This document shows, piece by piece, positions 16,761-40,900 of a DNA stretch of 64,000 nt (within the stretch, counting starts at the first letter, position 1; each line of letters starts with the position of its first letter). The stretch is from AP-15 sp036500965 (GTDB lineage Bacteria > Pseudomonadota > Alphaproteobacteria > ATCC43930 > CGMCC-115725): positions 1-64,000 of the forward strand of contig DASYBC010000036.1 in the NCBI GenBank assembly GCA_036500965.1, in the 5' to 3' direction. The position numbers and the translations under genes were made by a program. The notes beneath the pieces are model-generated. The model saw only the letters and a list, made by a program, of their open reading frames with translations. It was not told the DNA's origin and ran no database searches.

Positions 16761-18158
16761 ATGCGGCTCGGTCGGACGCTGATCCTCGCGGCGCTCTCAT
16801 GCTCGTGGCCGGTTGTCGGCGCGCGCGCCGAGACCTTGGTCGAGGCGCTGACCTCCGCCTATGCCACCAATGCTGATCTGCTTGCCGCCCGGGCGCGGCT
16901 GCGCGCTACCGACGAAGGGGTGCCGCAGGCGGTCGCGGCGTGGCGGCCGACGGTCAACCTGACGAGCAGTGTCGGCAACCAGGATTACCTGGTCGGCGTC
17001 GGCTCGCTGCTGCCGACCTCGTTCTCCTACAAGCAATGGTCTTATGGCGGCGGGATCAGGCTCGATTGGCCGGTTTATCAGGGCGGCCGCCGGCAGGCTG
17101 ACGTGTCCCGCGCCGAGCAAACGGTGCGCGCCGCGCGCGCCGATCTGCTCGGCACCGAGCAGAATGTATTGCTGGAAGCCGCCACCTCATATGAGGAGGT
17201 GCTGCGCACCCGCTCGCTGGTCAAGCTCGATCAGGAGATCGAGCGCCTGCTCGAGCGCCTGGTGCAGGCGACCACGACCCGGCAGGAAGCCGGCCAGCTG
17301 ACCCAGACCGATGTGTACCAGGCGGCAACCAAGCTCGCCGCCGCGCGCGTCACCCAAATCGGCGCCGCGGGCGACGCCGCTGCCGCGGCGGCGCGCTACA
17401 CCGCTGCAATCGGCGATGCTCCGCCGGCCGAGCTGGCGGTGCCGCCGCCGCCGCCAGGTTTGCCGGCGAGCGCCGCGCAAGCCGTCAAGCTGGCGGTGGC
17501 CAATAATCCGACGGTGGTTGCCAGCCTGGAGCGCGCCGATGCGGACAAAAAGGCGATCGCCGTCGCGCGCGCCGATTTGCTGCCGAGCATCACCCTCAGC
17601 GCCCGCTACACCAGCGACCAGGGCGAGACGTTTCCGACGGTTCCGGCGCGCGGCTATAGCGCCGAGGTCGATCTGACGGTGCCGCTCTATCAGAGCGGCG
17701 CCGCCACATCGCGGCTGCGCCAGGCGGAGGAGAGCGCATCCGAATCGGAGGTCCAGACCTGGTCCTCGCAGCGCGACGCGCGCAAGAACGCCGAGAGCGC
17801 CGATTCGCAGTGGCGCGCCGCGGTCGCCCAGGAAGCCCAGCAGCGCGAGCAAGTGCGGCTCGCCCAGATCGCCTACCAGGATGTTCTAAAGGAAGCAGCG
17901 CTCGGGGCGAAATCGGTATTCGAGCTGCTCAGCCAATTGCAGGATTTCTACAACGCCCGGGTCAGCGAGGTGAACGCGCAGGAGAATGTGGCGGTGCGCG
18001 CCTATCAGCTGCTGGTGGCGATCGGCCGGTTCACCGCCGCCGACCTGCACTTGCCGACCCCGATCTACGATCCGGTCGCCCATTACCGCAAGGTGCGCGA
18101 CAAGGACGGGGCATTTCTGCCCTGGCTCCAGCCGCTGCTGGAAAGCGGGCCGAGATAG
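16761..18158 (+). CDS. TolC-family outer-membrane efflux protein
   Basis: A 465-residue protein with a cleavable signal (LILAALSCSWPVVGARA) and two internally homologous outer-membrane efflux repeats. Each repeat contains long coiled-coil helices (for example RADLLGTEQNVLLEAATSYEEV and QREQVRLAQIAYQDVLKEAALG) flanked by short beta segments that build the trimeric barrel. It follows the pump gene by four bases and completes the tripartite efflux system. It ends convergently with the ABC1-kinase gene; the 94-base gap has no convincing terminator. Confidence 0.93.
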   Translation: MRLGRTLILAALSCSWPVVGARAETLVEALTSAYATNADLLAARARLRATDEGVPQAVAAWRPTVNLTSSVGNQDYLVGVGSLLPTSFSYKQWSYGGGIRLDWPVYQGGRRQADVSRAEQTVRAARADLLGTEQNVLLEAATSYEEVLRTRSLVKLDQEIERLLERLVQATTTRQEAGQLTQTDVYQAATKLAAARVTQIGAAGDAAAAAARYTAAIGDAPPAELAVPPPPPGLPASAAQAVKLAVANNPTVVASLERADADKKAIAVARADLLPSITLSARYTSDQGETFPTVPARGYSAEVDLTVPLYQSGAATSRLRQAEESASESEVQTWSSQRDARKNAESADSQWRAAVAQEAQQREQVRLAQIAYQDVLKEAALGAKSVFELLSQLQDFYNARVSEVNAQENVAVRAYQLLVAIGRFTAADLHLPTPIYDPVAHYRKVRDKDGAFLPWLQPLLESGPR

Positions 18159-18252
18159 CACTTGGCATGGCCGCAACTCGGTCGTGCGCGATCTGCGTTT
18201 GAAGATGCCCCTGGCGCCCTCGCGGGCAAAAAAGTCAACAAGGGAGGACGGC

Positions 18253-20214
18253 TCAGCCTCTGACGATCGAGTTCCGGGTGGCGCGGATCAGCCTCGATAA
18301 ATAGATGCCGAACAGCAGCACAAACATCCAGTACAGTTTTGGCAGATGCACCACGCCGGGCTCGACGAATGTGTGATAGAGGCCGGCAAGCCAACCGGGG
18401 CGGATGCTGGAAGAAAACGCCTGATCAAAGAGAAAATCGACCAAGGCAAAGGCAAGCAGCAGCCAGACGCCGCGCGACATGAAGATCAGCAAGGTGAGGC
18501 GGACATGGGCGCCCCGGTCGAGCGAGCCGTGCATGCGCAATGCCTGCTCGCGGACGACGCCGCCCACCAGAATCTGGAAATCGCCAAATACCGCCGCTGC
18601 ATGCTGCATCCCCGACTGCCATGCCTCGGTGCGGCCCTGCCGCGTTTTGCGGCGGCGCGCCTGGTCGCGGTAATAGGCGCGGCACAGCTTCATGAAATCG
18701 GCATTGGGCGCCAAGGTCTGCACCGACGCGTCGAGCGTGCTGAAGGTCCGGCCGACCCGCATGATCCCCCAGTTGAGCGGCATATTGTGGGTTGCCATCA
18801 CCCGCGCGATCTCTCTCGACATCGCAGCGATCGAGCGATCCGCATAGGTGGCGCTGAACATCTGCGCGTCAAATTCCCAGCGCTGCAGCACCTCGGCCAT
18901 CTCGCGGCGCACACGACGGTTGGTGGATGGCGAGGTCGAGGGCGACATCATCACCATGTAATCCGCGGAGCGCTCGTAGTCGCGGGTGGCGAGCGCGTGC
19001 AGGCTCTGCCGATACAGTGTCCAGATGTGGTGATGGAGGCGCCCGACGCTGCCGAAATCGATCAGCGCGATGCGGTTGTCGGCAAGCAGCACGATGTTGC
19101 CGGGATGCAGGTCGCCGTGGAACTCATTCTCTTCAAGGATCTGCCGGAACACGGTGATGCTCAGCCGGCGGGCGACCGCATCGCTGTCCACCCCGTTCAG
19201 CACCGACCAGCGGTAGACCCGCTCCGGATCGTCGCGGCGCAGCCGGATGTAATCCGACATCAGGACGCCCGCAACCTCCTCCATCACCAGGACGCGCCGA
19301 CGGGAAAGACGGCCGACCACTCGCGGCACATAGATGCCGTGCCGGCGCAGATTTCTGCGCATGCGGCGCAGATTGACCCCCTCGTGCTGGTAATCGACCT
19401 CCTCCTCGAAGATGGCGCGCAGCTCAAGCATCGCGTCGTCGAGGCGGAACCGTTTGAACAGGCCGACCAGCTTGAAAAACCGGACGACGTGGCCCAGCAG
19501 ACGCAGATCGCGCTCGAAGTTGCGCTCCACATCCGGGCGCATGACCTTGACCACCACCGCCCGGTTGTTGGTCAGCAACGTCGCGCGGTGGACCTGGGCG
19601 ATCGAGGCGGCGGCAAACGGCTCGGGCTCGAAATGCGCGAATACCGCCGTGAGCGGCTTTCCCAGGTCCTCCTCAACAACCCGGCGCGCGATCGCGGGGG
19701 GAAATCCGCGCATCTGGTATTGCAGGCTGGCGAGCTCGCGGCACATCGCGTCCGACATCAAATCGGCGCGCAGCGACAACAGCTGACCGACCTTGATCCA
19801 CATGCCGCTCAGCCGCTCGAACAGCCGCCGGGTCATCACCGCGTCGGTCGCGTCATCGAGCCGGCCGGACAGCTTCAGGCGAAAACGGCGAGCCATGAAC
19901 GCCAGCAGCTGGCCCAATATCCACAGAGAGCGATGCGCCGAGCCCGGCCTGATCGGGTCGATGACGATCGGCGGGCGGCGGGCTTCCGGCTCGAGCGGTG
20001 TCGGTAGGTGCTCTTCGAGATCGGGTGGAGGCTGGCGGCGGGGGTTGCGGCCGACCGGCTGCAGCCGTCCGAGCGGCATCGCGACGCTGGCCCGCGGCCG
20101 CACGACATGAACGCGTAGTCCAGCGCTGACAGTCACCAAGCCTGGCGGCGGCAGACCTGGTCGCGGCTCCGGGGCGAGGTCGCCAGCGTTAGGCGCGCCG
20201 TCCGGCGCCGTCAT
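18253..20214 (-). CDS. ABC1/UbiB (AarF)-family atypical kinase
   Basis: A 653-residue protein of the ABC1 atypical kinase family. The diagnostic KxGQ motif is KVGQLLSLRADL. The Ala-rich nucleotide loop region reads AAASIAQVHRATL, the catalytic loop HGDLHPGNI and the metal-binding IDFGSVG. Two hydrophobic helices at the C-terminus (WLLLAFALVDFLF and LYWMFVLLFGIYL) would anchor it in the membrane. Relatives support ubiquinone biosynthesis or lipid homeostasis. About 95 residues of Pro/Arg-rich N-terminal extension precede the family core, so the true start could lie downstream. It is the last gene of a minus-strand trio with two small genes, an arrangement I believe recurs in alphaproteobacteria. 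Confidence 0.9.
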   Translation of the reverse strand: MTAPDGAPNAGDLAPEPRPGLPPPGLVTVSAGLRVHVVRPRASVAMPLGRLQPVGRNPRRQPPPDLEEHLPTPLEPEARRPPIVIDPIRPGSAHRSLWILGQLLAFMARRFRLKLSGRLDDATDAVMTRRLFERLSGMWIKVGQLLSLRADLMSDAMCRELASLQYQMRGFPPAIARRVVEEDLGKPLTAVFAHFEPEPFAAASIAQVHRATLLTNNRAVVVKVMRPDVERNFERDLRLLGHVVRFFKLVGLFKRFRLDDAMLELRAIFEEEVDYQHEGVNLRRMRRNLRRHGIYVPRVVGRLSRRRVLVMEEVAGVLMSDYIRLRRDDPERVYRWSVLNGVDSDAVARRLSITVFRQILEENEFHGDLHPGNIVLLADNRIALIDFGSVGRLHHHIWTLYRQSLHALATRDYERSADYMVMMSPSTSPSTNRRVRREMAEVLQRWEFDAQMFSATYADRSIAAMSREIARVMATHNMPLNWGIMRVGRTFSTLDASVQTLAPNADFMKLCRAYYRDQARRRKTRQGRTEAWQSGMQHAAAVFGDFQILVGGVVREQALRMHGSLDRGAHVRLTLLIFMSRGVWLLLAFALVDFLFDQAFSSSIRPGWLAGLYHTFVEPGVVHLPKLYWMFVLLFGIYLSRLIRATRNSIVRG

Positions 20215-20278
20215 CCGCCGTCATCGACCCGTTTTCGGACGACGTGCAGCCGAGCGCGTGCACGGCCGGCGGCCGGCA

Positions 20279-20581
20279 TCAATCATCGTCATCGTCATCA
20301 TCATCGTCGTCATCGTCGTCCCGGTCGCGGAACAGCCCGAGGCTGGGCTCCTGGCGGACGACGACGACCACGGTCTGGGCCCCGCTCTCCAGCACGCCGT
20401 TTTCCTGCAGCGCGGCCACCGCATCCTCGACCCGCTCCATCAGCCGGCCTTCGCCGCGGCGCAATCTGCGGACCCGCCGCCGCGAATGCTCGCCGAGGTC
20501 GACGACGCAGACGACCCCCTTCGCTGGCGTTTCTGACGATGTCCGCGCGCCCGTTCTCACATCCCCTTCAGTCACGCTCAT
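20279..20581 (-). CDS. Small protein with polyaspartate tail (DUF6200-like)
   Basis: A 100-residue protein with a good ribosome-binding site (AGGAGAGATCAG). The middle reads VVCVVDLGEHSRRRVRRLRRGEGRLMERV followed by a predicted helix and a VVVVVRQE strand. I recall this layout from the DUF6200 family, but that name is from memory and not checked. The C-terminus is an uninterrupted run of 13 Asp residues encoded by a GAT/GAC microsatellite, so length variation by slippage is likely. It lies between a small basic protein and the ABC1 kinase on the same strand, probably as one operon. Confidence 0.7.
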   Translation of the reverse strand: MSVTEGDVRTGARTSSETPAKGVVCVVDLGEHSRRRVRRLRRGEGRLMERVEDAVAALQENGVLESGAQTVVVVVRQEPSLGLFRDRDDDDDDDDDDDDD

Positions 20582-20628
20582 CTGATCTCTCCTGCTTCGC
20601 GAAGCGTTCGCGCACCTTGCCGCACCGG

Positions 20629-20988
20629 TCAGCTGCGGTGGCGGATGACCTTGACCAGGTTGCTGGGCAGGTCGCCGGCCCAGCCGCTGCGCCGCTTGCG
20701 GCGCGAGCGGTCGTGCAGCACCAGATAGCGGCCGAGCGCCCGGTACTCCGCGCGCACCATTCGGCGCAGCCGCCGCTCGATCGGCTTCAGCCGCGGCCGC
20801 TCCCTTTTCACCGGCCCCAACTCGACCCGCAGGTCACCGCGCTGCACTTCACCGCTGGGCTTGATTACCGAAAACTTGAGCCGCTCGCTGGCATTGCCGT
20901 CGCGCCCTGCGACAACGATGCGGCTTCTCGTCCCCGGGCTGAGCAAGGTGACCCGTTTCACTCCGGATATTGTTTTGACGCGCAACAC
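20629..20988 (-). CDS. Small basic protein (DUF6312-like)
   Basis: A GTG at 20988 preceded by AAGGAG gives 119 residues starting with VLRVKTISGVKRVTLLSPG. The C-terminal half is strongly basic with a pattern LKPIERRLRRMVRAEYRALGRYLVLHDRSRRKRRSGWAGDLPSNLVKV, which I recall from the DUF6312 family (recollection, not a search). A longer in-frame reading continues upstream but runs antisense through the thioesterase gene and is rejected. It starts the minus-strand trio that includes the polyaspartate protein and the ABC1 kinase; an acidic and a basic partner side by side suggests they may bind each other. Confidence 0.65.
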   Translation of the reverse strand: MLRVKTISGVKRVTLLSPGTRSRIVVAGRDGNASERLKFSVIKPSGEVQRGDLRVELGPVKRERPRLKPIERRLRRMVRAEYRALGRYLVLHDRSRRKRRSGWAGDLPSNLVKVIRHRS

Positions 20989-21159
20989 GGGCCGCTCCTT
21001 TCCGTCGCCTGATCCGGGTGCCGTCCGCCGCCCGCCCGCTCCCCACCGGTCGCGCCGGAACTCCCCCGCTGCGTTGAAGCATAAGCCTCGCCGACCGGGG
21101 AGGGAAGCGGGATTCGCCAGCAGGTCTCGGCCGTTAACCATTTGCCGCGCGAGCAGGCA

Positions 21160-21188
21160 TTGACAGGTCAATACGCATCGGCACGAAT
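21160..21188 (+). promoter_or_regulatory. Candidate promoter of the PKS/NRPS operon
   Basis: A perfect TTGACA is followed after 17 bases by ACGAAT (three matches to the -10 consensus). It lies about 35 bases before the thioesterase start, in the 234-base divergent gap that must hold the operon promoter. The weak -10 suggests an activator could be needed; no operator or regulator gene is visible. Confidence 0.45.
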
Positions 21189-21222
21189 GTCGGAGTGACA
21201 GGGACTGAAAGGGGGGAGGCTC

Positions 21223-21981
21223 GTGCGGCCGTCTTGGCTGACTTGCCCAAAAGCGCGCGCGCATGCCGCCATCCGCTTGATCTGCTTTCCGCATGCCGGC
21301 GGCGGCGCCACCGCGTTCTTTGCGCTGGCAAGCTCGCTGCCGGAGACGATCGAATTGCGCGCGATCCAGCTGCCCGGGCGCGAGACGCGGCTGGGCGAAG
21401 CGCCCTTTACCCGGCTGCCGCTGCTGATTGACGCGCTCGCCGATGCGCTGAACGACAGCCTGCGCGAGCCCTATGCGCTGTTCGGCCACAGTCTCGGCGC
21501 GCTGATCGCGTTTGAGCTCGGCCGGGAATTGCGGCGCCGCGGCGTGCCGCTGCCAGGCACCCTGATCGTCTCGGGCCGGCGCGCGCCGACCGTCAAAGTC
21601 AGCGAGCCGCCGCTCCACACCCTGCCCGACCGCGCCTTTGTCGCGGAGCTGCGCCGGCGCTACGACGCGATACCGCGGGTGATCCTCGACGAGCCCGAAC
21701 TGATGGCGCTGTTCCTGCCGGCGCTCAAGGCCGACTTTGCCTTGTTCGAAACGCATGAGCACCGGGACGAGCCGCGGCTCGACTGCGCGCTCGGCATTTA
21801 CGGCGGCGCGGCCGACCCGCAGACCGCCGAGATGGAAGGCTGGGCCGAGCTGGTCGTCGGCCCGTGCCGGCGGCGCCGCTTCGATGGCGGGCATTTCTAT
21901 CTTGCCGAACGCGCCGAGCGGCGGGCTGCGCTGGCCGCCGCGCTGGCGGAAGACGTCCTCGCCGGCGTCGTCGCGGCATAG
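21223..21981 (+). CDS. Type II thioesterase
   Basis: A 252-residue alpha/beta hydrolase of the external (type II) thioesterase family, with GTG start behind GGGGGGAGG. It opens with the family signature LICFPHAGGGATAFFALASSLP. The nucleophile motif is FGHSLGALIAFEL (Ser in GHSxG), the catalytic Asp lies around IYGGAADPQT, and the catalytic His is in FDGGHFYL. Type II thioesterases remove stalled or wrong acyl groups from carrier proteins during polyketide and peptide assembly. As the first gene of the synthase operon, 10 bases before the first PKS gene, it is probably the editing enzyme. It also fixes the left boundary of the cluster. It does not look like a release domain or an acyltransferase. 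Confidence 0.93.
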   Translation: MRPSWLTCPKARAHAAIRLICFPHAGGGATAFFALASSLPETIELRAIQLPGRETRLGEAPFTRLPLLIDALADALNDSLREPYALFGHSLGALIAFELGRELRRRGVPLPGTLIVSGRRAPTVKVSEPPLHTLPDRAFVAELRRRYDAIPRVILDEPELMALFLPALKADFALFETHEHRDEPRLDCALGIYGGAADPQTAEMEGWAELVVGPCRRRRFDGGHFYLAERAERRAALAAALAEDVLAGVVAA

Positions 21982-21991
21982 AGCCGTCCTG

Positions 21992-37940
<15,949 letters not shown>

Positions 37941-37944
<4 letters not shown>

Positions 37945-40900
37945 ACGCCGTGATGCCGCAAGAACCGGTCGCAATCATCGGCCTCGGCTGTCGGTTCGCC
38001 GGGGGAGCCGATGGCGGCTCTGCATTCTGGGAGCTTTTAGCGTGCGCCGGCGATGCGGTGGCGCCGGTGCCGCCCGATCGTTGGGATCACGCGAGATGGC
38101 TCAGCGCCAATCCCGCCGCACCCGGCCGCACGACGCAGGCGGAGGGTGGGTTCCTGCTGTCGATCGACATGTTCGATGCGGCGTTTTTCGGCATCGCCCC
38201 GCGCGAGGCGGTGCAGATGGACCCGCAGCAGCGCCTCGCCTTGGAAGTCGCCTGGGAAGCGCTCGAGCATGCCGGGATCCCTCCCGACGCGCTGCGCGGC
38301 TCCCCGGCAGCGGTCTATCTCGGCCTCTACAACAACAATTACGGGATGATCGGGCGCGGCTCGCCGAATGCGGCGCTGATCGACGGCTGGTCGGCTTCGG
38401 GGACCCACACCAGCGTCGCACCGGGGCGCATCGCCTTTTGTCTCGGCCTGACCGGGCCGGCGGTCGCGATCGACACCGCCTGCTCGTCGTCGCTCGTCGC
38501 GGTGCATCTGGCGGCGCAGGCGTTGCGCGCCGGCGAATGCAGCCTCGCCCTGGCCGGCGGCGTGCATCTGATCCTGTCGCCGCTCGGATTGGTGTCGAGC
38601 AGCAAGCTCGGCGCCGCTTCGCCGACCGGCCGATGCCGCCCGTTCGACGCGGCGGCCGACGGCTTTGTGCATGGCGAGGGCTGCGGCGTGGTGGTCTTGA
38701 AGCTGCTTTCCGATGCGCGGGCGGCGGGCGACCGGGTGCTGGCGGTGCTGCGCGGCAGTGCGGTCAACCAGGACGGGAGGAGCGCCGGGCTGACGGCGCC
38801 GAACGGGCCGGCGCAGGCGGCGGTGATCCGCGCCGCCTTGGCGAATGGGGGAGTAGCGCCGGAGCGGGTCGATTATCTCGAGGCGCACGGCACCGGCACC
38901 GCGCTCGGCGACCCGATCGAGATGCACGCGCTGAAGGCGGTGTTCGGCGAACGCGACCGGCCTTTATGGGTGGGTTCGGTCAAAAGCAACATCGGCCATG
39001 CCGAGGCGGCGGCCGGGGTCGCCGGGCTAATCAAGGCGGTGCTGATGCTCGGCCATAGCGCGGTGCCGGCGAGCCTGCATTTTCATCAGCTGAATCCGCA
39101 TATCGATCTCGGTGACGCACCGCTCGTCGTGCCGACCGGGCTGCAGGCGCTGCCGGAGCTCGCCTCGATCGGGGTCAGCTCGTTCGGCTTCAGCGGCACC
39201 AACGCGCATGTGGTCATCGAGCGCGCGCCGCCGGCTGCGGAGCGGCGGGCCGACCCGCGGCCGCTGCATCTATTGGCGCTGTCGGCGCGCGACCGGGCGG
39301 GGCTGGAAACGCTGGCCGAGCGCTGGGAGCGGGCCTTGGCGGCGCCGGGGGCGGATTTTGCCGCGCTGTGCCACACCGCCGGGGCGGGCCGGGCGCGGCT
39401 GTCGCAGCGGCTGGCGGTGGTCGCAGCGGATGTGGCGGCGGCGCGGGCCGAGCTGAAAGCCGCACTGGCGGAGGCTCCGACTGCGTCGCGGCCGGTGCGG
39501 GTCGGGTTTCTGGTGACCGGGCAAGGCGCGAGCTATGCCGGGATGGCGGCGGGGCTGATCCGCGACGCGCCGGTCTTCGCCGACATCGTCGCGCGCTGCG
39601 ACGCGGCGATGGGTCTCGACCGCGGGCTCGCCGCGGTGTTCGCCGACGGCGCGGCGTTGGCCCGCACCGAATATGCGCAGCCGGCCTTGTACGCGCTCTC
39701 GGCCGGGCTCGGCGCATTGTGGCGCAGCTGGGGGATCGAGCCGGTTGCAGTGCTGGGGCACAGCCTCGGCGAATATGCGGCGGCGCATTTGGCGGGCGTG
39801 TTCAGCCTCGAGGACGGGGCGCGGCTGGTGGCGGCGCGCGGCCGGTTGATGGGCGCCTTGCCGGCGGGGGGCGGCATGGCGGTGCTGCTCGGCGCGGGCG
39901 GGGCTGCGGTGGCGGCGCGGCATCCCGGGGTGGAGATTTCCGGGTTCAACAGCCGCACGGCCCTGACCGTGGCCGGGCCGGCGGCGGCGCTCGAAGCGCT
40001 GCTGGCCGATCCGGAGCTCGAGGCGCGCGGCATTCTCGGGCAGCGCCTGGAGCTGGGCCAGGCGTTTCACTCGCGGCTGATGGAGCCGGCGCTCGACACG
40101 CTCGAACGTGAGGCGGCGGCGATCCCGCACAGGGAGCCGACCTTGCCGGTGGTCGGCAGCCTGACCGGGCAGGTGGTGGCGCATCACGACGCCGCCTATT
40201 GGCGGGCGCATGCGCGCCAGCCGGTGCGCTTTGCCGAGGGGCTGGCGAGCCTCGCCCGGCTCGGCTGCACCCATCTGGTCGAATTGGGGGCGCAGCCGGC
40301 GCTGTGCGGCTTTGCCCGGGTCGAGCTGCCGCAGCTCCCGGCCCTGCCCTCGCTGGCCCGGCCGCGGCCCGGCGAAACCCCGGCCCGCCAGGACTGGGCC
40401 AACCTGCTGTCCACGCTGGCGCAGCTATGGCGCGACGGCGCGCCCATCGACTGGGCCGGCCACGACCGCCCCTACCGCCCGCCGGTTGCCGACGCGCCGA
40501 CCTACCCGTTCCAGCGCCAGCGCTACTGGCTGCCCGACCCAACGCTCGAACCCGCGCCGAAACAGCAGCCCACCGCCATAGTTGGCGACGCTCGGGTCAC
40601 CGGCTTTTACGACGAGCTCGCCGCATTCGTGCAGCCCGAGGGCGAGGCGGCCGGGCACCTGACCTTCGGGCTTATGCCGGCGGCAAAGCCCGGGTTTTCC
40701 TGGGTGCGCGCCCTCTTTGCCGGCACCGCCGAGCCGGCCGAGCAGGCGATGCTGCGCCGGGCGCAGCAGGCGCTGAAAGGCGCGATCTTTGCCGCGGTCG
40801 ATTTCTCGCGGGCGCGGCGGGTGCTCGATTTCGGCTGCGGCTACGCCACGGACCTGATCGCGCTGGCGCAGCGTCACCCCGATCTGAGCCTCGATGGCTG

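Noticed and set aside
18211..18234. GCCCTCGCGGGC followed by AAAAAA as a terminator for the efflux operon
   Set aside because: On the plus strand the hairpin is followed by A, not T. On the minus strand the T-run precedes the hairpin. It cannot act as a standard intrinsic terminator for either gene.
21223..21981. The stand-alone hydrolase as the missing trans-AT
   Set aside because: Its motifs (FPHAGGG, GHSLGAL, GGHFYL) and length are those of a type II thioesterase, not a malonyl transacylase.
21737..21991. An N-terminal extension of PKS 1 overlapping the thioesterase
   Set aside because: The first 85 residues would be an out-of-frame reading of the thioesterase. The ACP fold begins after the ATG at 21992.
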